The notes: generated from the sequence alone by a model not told the origin. A stretch of 64,000 nt of DNA from Hyphomicrobiales bacterium (GCA_900473045.1 UCKS01000005.1:124001-188000); one strand, 5' to 3'; counted from the first letter of the stretch, positions 17,138 to 29,281 are shown. Numbers and translations: made by a program.

Positions 17138-18186
17138 TCACACGGTTGCCGCCAGATGACGCCGCTGCTGTACGGGCGGCTGACCGGCCCAGCCGAGTGC
17201 GGGGGCGACGACAGTTGCGGTCAGCTCGAGGGAGCGCAGGATAAACTCGTGGGGCGGGTCCACCGAATGCACCTGGAAGACCAGATCGGTGACACGCGAC
17301 AAGGCGGTATCGGCCTTGAGCGACGCGATGACATCGTCGGGCGTCCCCACATGCACATCGAAAGCCTTGATGAGATCGGCGGTTGTTGTCCCCGTGACGA
17401 TGTGGCCGCTGGCGATGAAACGCTCGCGGATGCGTTGCAACCCAAGTTCGGCGAAATGCAGCGCTTCCTTGCGGTCATCCGCGACGAACAGACTTCTGGA
17501 GCCAAGGATGCGCGGGTTTCTGCCCTTCGGAAGGTTGGCGAAATAGGCGTCGAGGATCGGGTTCTGCAGATCCCAAAGTGCTGCCTGCGGGGCCTCCGGC
17601 GGGCGCGGTTGCGTGCGCGACAGCATCAGGCCATCGCCGTCGCGTCCGGCGCGTTCGCCTCCGCCCACGGAAAAGGTTGCCTGCCAGATATGGTCCAGCA
17701 GATGCGGTGCCGTCGGATAGAGCCGGTTGCCACCGATGAGTTCGCGGCCCGCCCAGGCATCGCGCACGGTGGCGAGGCTCTTGGCGTAGACGGCTCCCCG
17801 GTCAGCGCTTTCCAGTCCGAATGGCAGAAACGCCTGTGGTGTGCCGCCGGTACCGAAACCGATCTCCAGCCGGCCATTCGACAGGATATCGAGCACTGCC
17901 GTATCCTCGGCAACGCGAACGGCGGTTTCCATCGGCAAGGTGATCACACCGGTGCCGAGCCGGATGCGTGAGGTTCGTGCCGCCAGTTCGGCGAGAAAGA
18001 TCAGCGGTGCGGGAAGCCCGCCTTCGTCTGCGTCGAAATGGTGCTGGGCCACCCAGGCGCTGTCGAAACCGAGCTTTTCGGCGTGAATGATCTGCTCGGC
18101 AACCAGCCGGTAGCGGGTCGCCGCGTCGCCATGATCGAGAACGCGGCTGAAAAAGCCGAGCCGTTTGGGCTGGACGGGATATGTCA

Positions 18187-18187
<1 letters not shown>
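17138..18187 (-). CDS. FMN-dependent luciferase-like monooxygenase (KPN_01858 family type)
   Basis: 349 residues with the bacterial luciferase-like barrel: MTYPVQPKRLGFFSRVLDHG, AEKLGFDSAWVAQHHFDADEG (flavin/substrate face), RIRLGTGVITLPM, and the VLDILSNGRLEIGFGTGG segment typical of FMN/F420 family enzymes. It should use reduced FMN and O2 on an imported small molecule. It starts one base inside the ATPase stop (TGATG), so it is translationally coupled to the importer. No separate flavin reductase gene is visible in the operon. Confidence 0.88.
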
Positions 18188-19880
<1,693 letters not shown>

Positions 19881-19884
<4 letters not shown>

Positions 19885-20801
19885 TGCTGCGCCCTCCCGA
19901 TTGCCTGGCTGACACGATTGACCGAGAGAACCACCAGCACGACGACGATGCCAGGTGCTGCCGTCAGCCACCATGCGGTTGCGATATAGTTGCGGCCCTC
20001 GGCAATCAGCAGGCCCCATTCCGGTGTTGGTGGCGGTGCGCCGTAGCCGAGGAAGCCGAGGGTGGAGAGTTGCAGGATGGCGGAGCCGACCTGGAGCGCG
20101 GTGAAGGCGATCACCGATGTCAGCGAGTTCGGCAGGACATGGCGCCAGAGAACCTTGAAGAAGGTGCCGCCGCTGCCGAAGGCCGCCTCGACATATTCGC
20201 TGCGCCGGACACTGACGACTTCGGAACGGACGAGGCGGGCAAAACTCGCAATCGAGGTGAATCCGACGGCGATGGCGGCGTTGACGGTGCCGAAGCCGAG
20301 CAGAATGATGATGCTGAGCGACAAAAGCAGCACGGGGATGGAGAGAAGAACATCGACGAGGCGCATGATGACCTCATCGATCCAACCGCCGACCGAGCCA
20401 GCGACCACCCCGAGGGCGGTGCCGACGAACAGACCGATCGCCACGGCGGCGATTGCCCCGGACAGCGAGTGAACGGCACCGTAGACGAGGCGCGCATAGA
20501 GATCGCGGCCGAGAGCATCCGTTCCGAGGAAATGGAGCACGCTTGGCGCCTTCAGCTGCTGGCCCGGCAAGCCTTGTACCGGGTCATAGGATGTGAACAG
20601 GCCGGGCGCGACAGCCCAGAGCAGCGCGATTGCGAGTATGATACAGGCAAGGACAAGACCCGGCTGGATACGGATAGGGTAAGAGCGGGCTTTCGCAGGC
20701 ACCCTGATGGCTACCTCAGCGGCAGGTGCCGGGGAAATCCAGTCGAGCGGATTGGGGCTGTCGATATTGCGGTGCCGTTCGGCGGTGTCGAGAATGGTCA
20801 T
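19881..20801 (-). CDS. ABC importer permease (DppC type)
   Basis: 306 residues with an N-terminal cytoplasmic stretch, six predicted helices, the DppC-type N-terminal FLGTDALGRDLYARLVYG and the EAA-like loop VEAAFGSGGTFFKVLWRHVLPN. It overlaps both neighbours by four bases. It pairs with the DppB-type permease encoded before it. Confidence 0.92.
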
Positions 20802-21742
20802 GCCACGCCCCCCAGTTTTGCTTTCAGCCGCGGGTCAAGCACCGGATAGAGCAGATCGACAGCGAGGTTGATGGTGACGAAGGCGGCGGCTGAGATGACA
20901 ACGATGGCCTGCAGCACCGCGACATCCTGGAAATTGACCGCCTGTTCCGCCAGGCTGCCGATACCGTTGAGACCGAACACAGTTTCGGTGATGACGGCTC
21001 CCGCCAGCAACTCGCCGAACAGCACGCCGGCGACCGTCAGCACCGGCAGGAAGGCGTTCTTGGCGACATGCCGCCAGAGCACGAAGGTGTGCGAAGCGCC
21101 CTTGGCACGCGCAACCGATACAAAGGGCCGCGTCAGCACCTCATCGATGTTGCGCAGTAGGATTTGGGCCATCGGTGCGGAGATCGGCAGTGCGATGGTC
21201 AGAACCGGCAGGATCAGGCCTTCCCACTCCCCCGGATTGATCACCGGCACCAGCCGGAGCCGGAAGGAAAAGATCTGGATCAGCATGATACCGAGCCAGA
21301 AGGTCGGGATGGAGACGAAGAGCGATGGAAGCGACTGGATGAACGAGCGCAGCCGGCCGAATCCGGAGATATTGGACAGGACCGCGATGATCACCGCAAG
21401 CAGGGCTGCAGCGGCAAAGGCAAGCCCGGCAAGCCGGATCGTCGATGGCAGGTTGGCAGCCAGTTGCGCGCTGACTGCGACGCCGGCCTGCAGCGAATAA
21501 CCGAAGTCACCGGTGAGGAAGTTGCCGATCGTGTGGACATATTGCAGCACGACCGATCCGTCGGCGTCGTAGGCGGCGCGGATATCGGCGATCTGTTCGG
21601 CGCTCAATCCATATTCCGGGTTCTGGAATTTGATCAGCACCGCATCGCCGGGCATTGCCTGCAGCAGCACGAAGGAAATCGTGAACGCTGCCCAAAGGAC
21701 AAGCAGCGCCTGCCCTACCCGCGAGAATATGTATCTTGCCAT
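20798..21742 (-). CDS. ABC importer permease (DppB type)
   Basis: 314 residues with the DppB-type start RYIFSRVGQALLVLWAAFTISF and the EAA loop VARAKGASHTFVLWRHVAKN, followed by ETVFGLNGIGSLAEQAV. Six helices are expected. Starts 58 bases after the binding-protein gene and overlaps the next permease by ATGA. Confidence 0.92.
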   Translation of the reverse strand: MARYIFSRVGQALLVLWAAFTISFVLLQAMPGDAVLIKFQNPEYGLSAEQIADIRAAYDADGSVVLQYVHTIGNFLTGDFGYSLQAGVAVSAQLAANLPSTIRLAGLAFAAAALLAVIIAVLSNISGFGRLRSFIQSLPSLFVSIPTFWLGIMLIQIFSFRLRLVPVINPGEWEGLILPVLTIALPISAPMAQILLRNIDEVLTRPFVSVARAKGASHTFVLWRHVAKNAFLPVLTVAGVLFGELLAGAVITETVFGLNGIGSLAEQAVNFQDVAVLQAIVVISAAAFVTINLAVDLLYPVLDPRLKAKLGGVA

Positions 21743-21800
21743 CGCTCTCTACCTTGTCATTGCCGCTGGCCCGGCAAGGCGCCGGGCCAGCTTGGAGCCT

Positions 21801-23441
21801 TTAGTGTTCGGCAAGCCAGGTGCTGTAGAAGCGCGGGCGGCCAACAGCTTCGAAATCGACGCCCTGCAGATAAGGCGCGCCGGCATAAGCCTGCGGCTCT
21901 TCGAAGATCGGGATCGCATAGGCCTGGTCGAGCACGTAACTCTGGACTTCGCCGGCGATCTGCAGCCGTTTTTCGCGGTTCGGTTCCGAGGACAGCGCTT
22001 CGAGCAAGCCGTTCAGCTTGTCATCGACGAAGGATTTGACCTTGTCGCTCGGGCCGCCCTTCTGGCGCAGCACATCACGGTTTTTCGGATAATACTGGCT
22101 CTTGATCACGTCCGGATCGGCACGGCCGACCATGGCGGGGGAAACGGGGGTTTTTGCCGGGTCGAGATCATCGACGGTCCTGCTGCCGGCGTCGCCGGCC
22201 AGAACGTTCAGCGTTACGCCGAGCTTGGCCCATTGTTGCGAGACGAGCTGAAGGGTCGCCTTGTTCTGCGGCTGCGGCGGCGATTCATATGCCGTCAGCA
22301 CCAACGGCAGGCCATCCTTTTCGCGGATGCCATTGGTGCCCGGCGTCCAGCCGGCGTCATCCAGAAGCTTTGCCGCCTTGGCCGGATCAAAGGTCAGCTT
22401 GGCCGAGAGATCGACATACCCTTGCGCCGTCGACGCGACGATCGACTTGGCCTGCGGATAGTTGGCCGAAAACAGCGTCGCGATGATTTCCTGCGCATTC
22501 GTGCCATGCAGCAATGCCTGACGGACACGCACATCGGCAACCAGCGGATTGTCCGGACGGAAGACGACGCTGTTGTTGACGCCGCGCGTCGGGGCCGCAT
22601 AGATCTTGTAGCCCTGCCCCTCGACCTGCGCTTCGTCATAGGCCTGAACCTGGCGAATGAAATCCGCTTGGCCGGACAGAAGCGCGCCGATTCTGACGCT
22701 GTCCTCGCCGGTGATCACATACTTGATGCCGTCGAGATAGGCGCGGCCCTGATGTTCGATCTTCACCGGTCCCCAAACGTAGTCTTCGCGAACCTTCAGC
22801 GACAATTCCTTGCCGAGTGTTTCGCTTTCGACCACGAACGGCCCGGAGCCGACGATCTTTGTCGCATCGCCGAGCTGCTCGAACGGCAGCGCCAGCGTTG
22901 CCAGCGAGACCAGGCCGGAGCCGATGACGGACGTGCCCTGCAGGAAGCCCGGCGACGGTTTCTTGAAATAGAATTTGACGGTGAGCGGATCGATGACCTC
23001 GCTGCGGTCATAGTTGTTGATGACTTCGGAGACCGGTTGCTTCAGCTCCTTGTTGCCGAGGCCGAATGTATCGAAGTTCTTGGCAACGGCATTGGCATCA
23101 AGCGGCGAGCCGTCGGAGAAGGTCACGCCCTTGCGCAGCGTGAACGTATATTCCGTGGCGTTGTCGTTGACCGTCCAGGATTCGGCGATCCAGGGCTCGA
23201 TCTCCAGCGTTTTCGGGTTCTGAAAGGTCAGTTTGTCAGTGATCTGATTGAGGACGCCGCCATTCGGGTAGAAGCCGCCGGCCGGCGGATACAGGTTGGT
23301 GTGCGGCTGCTGCTCCAGATAAATCAGCGTCCCACCCTGCACGGGTTTGGCAGCATCCTCCGCAAACGCCGCAGACGATGCCAGCGACATCAACACGGCA
23401 CCGATGACGGTTGCCGCCTTGAATTTTCCCGAAATTCCCAT
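21801..23441 (-). CDS. ABC importer substrate-binding protein (KPN_01854 family type)
   Basis: 546 residues with a Sec signal (ATVIGAVLMSLASSAAFAED) and the SBP_bac_5 fold: GGTLIYLEQQPHTNLYPPAG, LKPGVTF-like LRKGVTFSDGSPLDA, and the VRQALLHGTNAQEI helix. Unlike most DppA proteins, the first strand carries the E-Q-Q-P-H-T motif of the family that accompanies the luciferase/CMD/AhpD genes. It captures the unknown ligand in the periplasm. It is the first gene of the operon and its promoter must lie in 23442-23703. Confidence 0.9.
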   Translation of the reverse strand: MGISGKFKAATVIGAVLMSLASSAAFAEDAAKPVQGGTLIYLEQQPHTNLYPPAGGFYPNGGVLNQITDKLTFQNPKTLEIEPWIAESWTVNDNATEYTFTLRKGVTFSDGSPLDANAVAKNFDTFGLGNKELKQPVSEVINNYDRSEVIDPLTVKFYFKKPSPGFLQGTSVIGSGLVSLATLALPFEQLGDATKIVGSGPFVVESETLGKELSLKVREDYVWGPVKIEHQGRAYLDGIKYVITGEDSVRIGALLSGQADFIRQVQAYDEAQVEGQGYKIYAAPTRGVNNSVVFRPDNPLVADVRVRQALLHGTNAQEIIATLFSANYPQAKSIVASTAQGYVDLSAKLTFDPAKAAKLLDDAGWTPGTNGIREKDGLPLVLTAYESPPQPQNKATLQLVSQQWAKLGVTLNVLAGDAGSRTVDDLDPAKTPVSPAMVGRADPDVIKSQYYPKNRDVLRQKGGPSDKVKSFVDDKLNGLLEALSSEPNREKRLQIAGEVQSYVLDQAYAIPIFEEPQAYAGAPYLQGVDFEAVGRPRFYSTWLAEH

Positions 23442-23703
23442 TGGATATCCTCAAATTGTAAGCTGAGGAAAAGGGTAAACCAACCGGGTATCTTATCAAG
23501 ATAGTCTATTGAATTAGTGTTCTATTTTATCGGCCCCGTGTGGAAGGAAGGGATCGCCCAGTGACCTTTTTCGGCAATAAGCAGCCGACCCTGGCGGGAC
23601 GGTGGACGGGATCGGCAGAGATATGATGCTCGCAAAATTTGTTTTGACCGCGTGCATCAAAATGCGGTCTTAAGCGTTAAGCAGCGCTCATCAGGATACA
23701 TTC
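23442..23703. other. Divergent intergenic region, ABC operon / SLC13 gene
   Basis: 262 bases between the divergent starts. The half nearest the ABC operon is AT-rich (around 23500-23530) and should hold its promoter. I could not define -35/-10 pairs or a palindrome with confidence. Confidence 0.4.
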
Positions 23704-25470
23704 ATGCAAACAGATCAATGGCTTTCCCTACTCATCATCGCGTTGATGATGGCTGCATTCGTATGGGGACGGTATCGCTATGATGTTGTTGCGGCAGGTT
23801 CGCTGCTGGCCGCCGTTCTTATCGGTATCGTCCCGGCAAAGGAGGCGTTTTCCGGCTTTTCCGATGATATCGTCATTATCGTCGGCAGCGCCTTGGTCGT
23901 CAGCGCGGCGATATCGCGGTCGGGCATCATGGATCTCGCGCTCCGGCACCTTTCTCCCGAAAAGCGATCCCCCCGGACCCAGCTTGTCATTCTGGTGGTC
24001 ATCGTGGCTGTCCTGTCGGCTTTCATCAAGAATATTGGCGCCCTGGCGATCATGATTCCGGTGGCCATCCACATGGCGAGAAAATCCCGGGTATCGCCCT
24101 CTATGTTTCTGATGCCCATGTCGTTTGCGTCCCTGTTGGGGGGCTTGATGACGCAGATTGGAACATCGCCCAACATCATCGTCTCGCGGGTGCGCGAGGG
24201 CATTACTGGGACGCCGTTCACGATGTTCGATTACACGCCCGTGGGAGCGGCCCTGACCGTGACCGGAATCATCTTTCTTGCCGTTTGTTACAAGCTGCTT
24301 CCCGAACGGGTGAAAGAGGCGTCGTCGATGGACGAAGCCGTGAAGATCAAGAATTACACCACCGAGGCGAGTCTGACTGCGCAATCGTCCGCCATCGGCC
24401 GGTCGATCAGCTGGCTGCAGAAGCCCGCACATGGCGATGCGATGGTCACCGCGATCATCAGCAACAATGATCGAAAACGCACCCCCCTGCCCGATACGAT
24501 CCTCAAGGAAGGGGATGTCTTGATCATCGAGGGGGAGCAGAGCGCCCTCAACAAGATCGTCAGCGAAGGGAAACTGCAGCTGTCCGACCGTACCCCCGAA
24601 AAGGATGGGGCAAAGGACGTCAGCGCGGTGGAAGCGATCGTCGGCGAGCATTCGCGGCTGATCGGGGTGAGCGCCAAGGATCTGTCGCTGTTTGAAAATA
24701 CGGGCGTCAATCTCCTGGCGGTCAGCCGCCGCGACAAACGGTTTGTCGAGCGTCTGGGCGAGATCAAGATTCGCAACGGCGACGTGCTGGTTCTTCAGGG
24801 AAATTTGCAGCGCCTGCCGGATATGCTGCGTGAGTGGGGCTGCCTGCCGCTGGTGGAGCGGGATGTAAAGCTGGGCACTGCCCGTAACGGGCTGGTGCCG
24901 GTGTTGATCCTTATCGCGACCACGGGAGCGACGGCTTTCGGCGGCGTACCGGTCGCAACTGCCTTTTTCGCAGGGGCATTCCTGATGGTCATCAGTGGAG
25001 CCCTGCCGCTACGCGGAATATACAGCTATCTCGATGCCCCTATCCTGCTGATGCTGGCGGCATTGATCCCGATCAGTGACTCGCTGAGAACCACCGGAAC
25101 GACAGACGTCATCGCCGATCTTTTATCGCAAATGGCAGAAATGCTGCCACCTTACGGTGCCTTGGCGCTCATCCTGGTGGCTGCGATGGTCGTGACGCCC
25201 TTTCTCAACAATGCGGCGACCGTGCTTGTGATGGCGCCTATCGCCGCAACATTTGCGGAAAAACTCGGCTTTGCCCCCGATGCTTTTCTCATGGCAGTGG
25301 CGATTGGTGCCGGGTGCGATTTCCTCACTCCGATCGGACACCAGTGCAACACGTTGGTGATGGGGCCTGGCGGCTATCGGTTCGGAGACTATGCACGCCT
25401 TGGACTGCCACTCTCCTTAATCGTGCTGACCGTCAGTGTTCCAATGCTGCTGCTGACATGGCCGATATAG
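23704..25470 (+). CDS. SLC13-family permease with two TrkA-C/RCK_C domains
   Basis: 588 residues. An N-terminal block of hydrophobic helices contains NIGALAIMIPVA and the TQIGTSPNII motif of the DASS/ArsB superfamily. Two cytosolic RCK_C (TrkA-C) domains follow (about residues 205-300 and 300-385; markers LPDTILKEGDVLIIEGE and KIRNGDVLVLQGN). The second helix block ends with PFLNNAATVLVMAPIA and CDFLTPIGHQCNTLVMGPGGY. This split layout is typical of sodium-coupled anion (sulfate or dicarboxylate) carriers of bacterial SLC13 type. It stands alone on the plus strand; substrate unknown. Confidence 0.88.
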   Translation: MQTDQWLSLLIIALMMAAFVWGRYRYDVVAAGSLLAAVLIGIVPAKEAFSGFSDDIVIIVGSALVVSAAISRSGIMDLALRHLSPEKRSPRTQLVILVVIVAVLSAFIKNIGALAIMIPVAIHMARKSRVSPSMFLMPMSFASLLGGLMTQIGTSPNIIVSRVREGITGTPFTMFDYTPVGAALTVTGIIFLAVCYKLLPERVKEASSMDEAVKIKNYTTEASLTAQSSAIGRSISWLQKPAHGDAMVTAIISNNDRKRTPLPDTILKEGDVLIIEGEQSALNKIVSEGKLQLSDRTPEKDGAKDVSAVEAIVGEHSRLIGVSAKDLSLFENTGVNLLAVSRRDKRFVERLGEIKIRNGDVLVLQGNLQRLPDMLREWGCLPLVERDVKLGTARNGLVPVLILIATTGATAFGGVPVATAFFAGAFLMVISGALPLRGIYSYLDAPILLMLAALIPISDSLRTTGTTDVIADLLSQMAEMLPPYGALALILVAAMVVTPFLNNAATVLVMAPIAATFAEKLGFAPDAFLMAVAIGAGCDFLTPIGHQCNTLVMGPGGYRFGDYARLGLPLSLIVLTVSVPMLLLTWPI

Positions 25471-25563
25471 GGCAGGGAAACTTGACCTTGTCCGGACGCC
25501 TGGAACATAGATGAATGCACGGCTCGGCCAACACACGTCACCAAACGGACTGGAAGCGATGGA

Positions 25564-26484
25564 ATGCGGAAATTACCTGCGCTTTCGGCGATGAAGGTGT
25601 TCGAGGTCGTCGGCCAGACGCGCAGTTTCACGCGTGCGGCGGAGATGCTGAACCTGACGCAAAGTGCCGTCAGCCGGCAGGTTCGCAATCTGGAAAAGCA
25701 GCTGGGTGAAAACCTTTTGATCCGCCATCACCATGATCTCGAACTGACGCGCGCCGGCGCCGAACTTCTGGCCACACTGCAGCTGGCCTTTCATAATGTC
25801 GAGCAGACGGTGCGCTCGATCATGGAGAAGAACAATCGCAACCGGCTGCGCATCAACGTGCCGCCGACCTTTGCCAAGCGCTGGCTGATGCCCCGGCTGT
25901 CGCGCCTGCGGCAGGCGTTGCCGGAGATCGAGATCAGCCTCAGCACCGATCTCAAGGACACGCTTGCGGAACGCAGCCTGCTCGACTGTGCCATCCGCTT
26001 TGGTGACGGAGAATGGCCGATGCTGCAATCGCGCATCCTGATGACCGAGCGGCATATCGCCGTCTGCGCGCCGGGCCTGTTGGACGCGGCGAAGCGAAAC
26101 GGCCCTATCGACTTTTCGTGCCTCACGTTCCTGCATGTACTGGCGGCAGCCGACCAGCGTTACCTCACCTGGCAGCATTGGCTGGATGCCGCCGGTCTCA
26201 GCGACACCGACGTGCGCGGTGGACTGGAATTCGATCTTCTCGATCTTGTGATCGAAGCCGCCAGCAACGGGCTCGGCATTGCCGTGGTCGATCGGTTCAT
26301 GGTCAGCAACCAGCTGCAAAGCGGCCACCTCGTACCCGTACTCGACGTTGAGATCGAAGGGCACGAATCCTACTGGCTGGTCACGCGCACGGATCAGCCC
26401 GAACCCGCAAATGTCCGGGATTTTCGCACGTGGCTTCTGAACGAGGTCGCGCTGGATCATAGCCTTTGCGGCGCTGCAAAATGA
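25564..26484 (+). CDS. LysR-family regulator (GcvA-like)
   Basis: 306 residues with an N-terminal winged helix (LPALSAMKVFEVVGQTRSF, then AAEMLNLTQSAVSRQVRNLE) and a LysR effector-binding domain (LRINVPPTFAKRWLMPRL, the GcvA-like signature). It precedes the dehydrogenase set at 26594 with a 109-base gap on the same strand and is the likely regulator of it. No divergent target exists, because the SLC13 gene upstream is also on the plus strand. Confidence 0.88.
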   Translation: MRKLPALSAMKVFEVVGQTRSFTRAAEMLNLTQSAVSRQVRNLEKQLGENLLIRHHHDLELTRAGAELLATLQLAFHNVEQTVRSIMEKNNRNRLRINVPPTFAKRWLMPRLSRLRQALPEIEISLSTDLKDTLAERSLLDCAIRFGDGEWPMLQSRILMTERHIAVCAPGLLDAAKRNGPIDFSCLTFLHVLAAADQRYLTWQHWLDAAGLSDTDVRGGLEFDLLDLVIEAASNGLGIAVVDRFMVSNQLQSGHLVPVLDVEIEGHESYWLVTRTDQPEPANVRDFRTWLLNEVALDHSLCGAAK

Positions 26485-26593
26485 GCGAGGCCGAACATTC
26501 GTTTTTGGAATGCTTGGCCCGACAATAAGTCGCTTGCGAACCGGGGGCTACGTCCACTCTACTGCCTGAAACGGACTATGTTTCAGGTGGCTC

Positions 26594-28018
26594 ATGACGC
26601 AGTATCGCAACTTCATCGGTGGACGTTTTGTCGAGGCGTCCGGCTTGCCCGGGATTGAAGTGCGCAATCCGGCCAATGGCAGGATCTTCACCACGGTTCC
26701 GGCCGCGAACGACGCGGATGTCATCACGGCTGTCGAAGCCGCGAAAGGCGCGCAAAAGGTCTGGCGCAAGCTGCCGGCGATCCAGCGTGGCGATGCCTTG
26801 CGCAAACTGGCTGATGCGATTGAGCGTCATGCCTCAAGCATTGGCGAGGCGCTTGCCTTGGAATCCGGCAAGAGCCTTGCAGACGCTACCGCCGAGGCGA
26901 TCTATGGCGTCGAGCTGATGCGTTACCATGCGGAATGGGCACGCCGGATCGAAGGCGAGATCATTGAAAGCGATACGCCGGATGAGACCCTGCTGCTCAA
27001 GCGCGAGCCGATCGGCGTCGTCGCCTGCCTGATCCCGTTCAATTTCCCGATCTATACGCTGGTGCGCAAGATCGCGCCTGCGCTCATCACCGGCAACGCC
27101 GTCGTTGTCCGCCCGAGCAACACCACGCCGACCTCGGCCTTCGCGTTTGCGCAGGCTGTGCTGGAGGCCGGTCTGCCGGCGGGCCTCGTCAACATCATGA
27201 CGATGTCGCACGACGTTGCCCACACCATGTGCACACATCCGGCCGTCGGCATGATCACGCTGACCGGCAGTGTTTCGGCGGGCCAGACGGTGCTTGATTA
27301 TTGCAAGACCAATATTGCCAAGCCCTCGCTGGAACTTGGCGGCAAATCGCCTGTCATCGTCGAGCCTGATGCCGATATCGACACAGTGGTCCGCATGGTT
27401 CTCGGGGCAAAAACGGCCCATTGCGGACAGGTCTGCACTTCGGCCGAGCGGCTTTATGTGCATGCCTCTATCCACGATGCTCTCGTCGAGAAGCTTCGCC
27501 AAGGCTTTGCGGCCCGCCGCTTCGGCGATCGTGCCGCCGATCCTGACAGCATGGGACCACTTGCCAATGCCGCAGCGCGCGATCGTATCCATGGGATGGT
27601 CGAGCGGGCCAAGGCCGAAGGGGCAACGGTCCTGGCCGGTGGTGTCCTTCCGGATGGCGAAGGCTATTTCTATCCACCGACCCTGATCATCGGCTGCCGT
27701 CAGGAGATGGAGATCGTCCGCGAAGAAGTGTTCGGCCCGGTTCTGGCGGTGCTGTCCTACGAGACGTTCGACGAGGCCCTGGCGCTGGCCAGCGATCACC
27801 AGTTCGGGCTCGCTTCGATACTGTTTTCGGAAAACTACCGCAAGGTGATGCAGGCGGCGAGCGAGATCGAGGCGGGCGAACTTTACGTCAACCGGTTCCC
27901 GGCGGATCCTTACCAAGGCTATCACGCCGGCTGGAAGAAATCCGGGCTTGGTGGCGACGATGGCAAACATGGCATGCTGGAATTCACGCAGACGCGGCTC
28001 GTTATCCTGAAACATTGA
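26594..28018 (+). CDS. NAD(P)-dependent aldehyde dehydrogenase (AldA-like)
   Basis: 474 residues of the ALDH superfamily, close in pattern to lactaldehyde/glycolaldehyde dehydrogenases. The oxyanion Asn is N150 (PFNFP), the general-base Glu is E248 (LELGGKSP) and the catalytic Cys is C281 (GQVCTSAERL). The cofactor segment reads VVRPSNTTP instead of the usual VVKPSE, so the conserved Lys is an Arg here. First enzyme gene of a plus-strand set; 25 bases separate it from the next gene. Confidence 0.9.
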   Translation: MTQYRNFIGGRFVEASGLPGIEVRNPANGRIFTTVPAANDADVITAVEAAKGAQKVWRKLPAIQRGDALRKLADAIERHASSIGEALALESGKSLADATAEAIYGVELMRYHAEWARRIEGEIIESDTPDETLLLKREPIGVVACLIPFNFPIYTLVRKIAPALITGNAVVVRPSNTTPTSAFAFAQAVLEAGLPAGLVNIMTMSHDVAHTMCTHPAVGMITLTGSVSAGQTVLDYCKTNIAKPSLELGGKSPVIVEPDADIDTVVRMVLGAKTAHCGQVCTSAERLYVHASIHDALVEKLRQGFAARRFGDRAADPDSMGPLANAAARDRIHGMVERAKAEGATVLAGGVLPDGEGYFYPPTLIIGCRQEMEIVREEVFGPVLAVLSYETFDEALALASDHQFGLASILFSENYRKVMQAASEIEAGELYVNRFPADPYQGYHAGWKKSGLGGDDGKHGMLEFTQTRLVILKH

Positions 28019-28043
28019 TCACCTGGCGAGGGAGGAACCACCC

Positions 28044-29261
28044 ATGAAGATCGCATCGTTGAAAACCTACGTGGTCGCCGTTCCGCCTCCGCATGTCGGC
28101 GGCATGTACTGGATTTTCGTCCAGCTTGAGACGGCTTGTGGCATTTCGGGGGTCGGCGAAATCTATGCGACTTCGTTTCATCCCTCGGCCATGGTTCCGC
28201 TGATCGATGATGTCTTCCAACGCTATCTGCTCGATCACGATCCTCACCAGATAGAGCGTTTCTGGCGGGCGGCCTATTCGAGCGGGTTCACCCAGCGCCC
28301 GGACACGACGATGATGGGGATCGTTTCCGGTCTGGAAATTGCCTGCTGGGACATCATCGGCAAGGCTGCGGGCCGGCCGGTTTCCGATCTGCTCGGTGGC
28401 ACCGTCAACGAAAAGCTGCGCGCCTACACCTATCTCTACCCGAAGAATGCGGCCGGTGATTACGACTACAACGATCCTGATCTCGCCGCCGAAGAGGCCA
28501 TCCGGATGGTCGAGATGGGCTTTACCGCCGTGAAATTCGATCCAGCTGGCCCCTATACCAACTATTCCGGCCACCAGCTTTCGCTGGGCGTTCTCGATCG
28601 CTGCGAACTGTTCTGCGCCAAGATCCGCGAAGCGATCGGCAGCCGCGCGGATATCCTTTTCGGGACGCACGGGCAGATGGTGCCATCCTCGGCGATCCGG
28701 CTGGCGCGGCGGCTGGAGAAATACGATCCGCTGTGGTTCGAGGAGCCGGTGCCGCCCGGACAGGAGGCCGCCATGGCCGAAGTGGCGCGTTCCACGTCCA
28801 TCCCGATCGCGACCGGTGAGCGGCTGACGACGAAATACGAATTCCAGCGCGTGCTGCAGCTGGGTGCTGCCGCGATCCTGCAGATGAATGTCGCCCGCGT
28901 CGGTGGCCTTTTGGAAGCCAAGAAGATCGCCGGCATGGCCGAGGCCTTTTATGCCCAGGTCGCGCCGCATCTCTATAACGGCCCGGTGGGCGCTGCCGCC
29001 AGCATCCAGCTTTCGGCCGCTACCCCGAATTTCCTGATTCACGAGGCGATCATGGACTTCGGCGGTTTCCACGGTGAGGTGCTGAAAACCAAGCTGCAGT
29101 TCGACGATGGCTATCTTATCCCGTCGCGCGAACCGGGTCTTGGCATCGAGCTCAATCTCGATGTCGTCGAAAAGCACTCCCCCTATACCGGCGATCGCTT
29201 GCATCTGCAGATGGCCGCCGAGCCTGCCGACGTCAAGGAATTCGTGCCCGCCAAGGGCTGA
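28044..29261 (+). CDS. Enolase-superfamily (mandelate racemase/muconate lactonising) acid-sugar dehydratase-like protein
   Basis: 405 residues; a GGAGG site precedes the ATG. The N-terminal capping domain is followed by a barrel with VKFDPAGP (KxD region), WFEEPVPP and ATGERL (two metal-ligand Glu), and APHLYNGP (catalytic His). The third metal-ligand position, normally Asp in galactonate-type dehydratases, reads FGTHGQ, so the first carboxylate is missing or displaced. The overall pattern resembles D-galactonate dehydratase more than muconate cycloisomerase. Substrate unassigned. Confidence 0.85.
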   Translation: MKIASLKTYVVAVPPPHVGGMYWIFVQLETACGISGVGEIYATSFHPSAMVPLIDDVFQRYLLDHDPHQIERFWRAAYSSGFTQRPDTTMMGIVSGLEIACWDIIGKAAGRPVSDLLGGTVNEKLRAYTYLYPKNAAGDYDYNDPDLAAEEAIRMVEMGFTAVKFDPAGPYTNYSGHQLSLGVLDRCELFCAKIREAIGSRADILFGTHGQMVPSSAIRLARRLEKYDPLWFEEPVPPGQEAAMAEVARSTSIPIATGERLTTKYEFQRVLQLGAAAILQMNVARVGGLLEAKKIAGMAEAFYAQVAPHLYNGPVGAAASIQLSAATPNFLIHEAIMDFGGFHGEVLKTKLQFDDGYLIPSREPGLGIELNLDVVEKHSPYTGDRLHLQMAAEPADVKEFVPAKG

Positions 29262-29281
29262 GCCTGAACAGAGACCTTTTT

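Noticed and set aside
21630-23504. A 624-codon open frame on the plus strand opposite the first ABC binding protein
   Set aside because: It is antisense to a well-supported gene with signal peptide and family motifs; its translation has no recognisable domain and the length is an effect of GC-rich codon bias.
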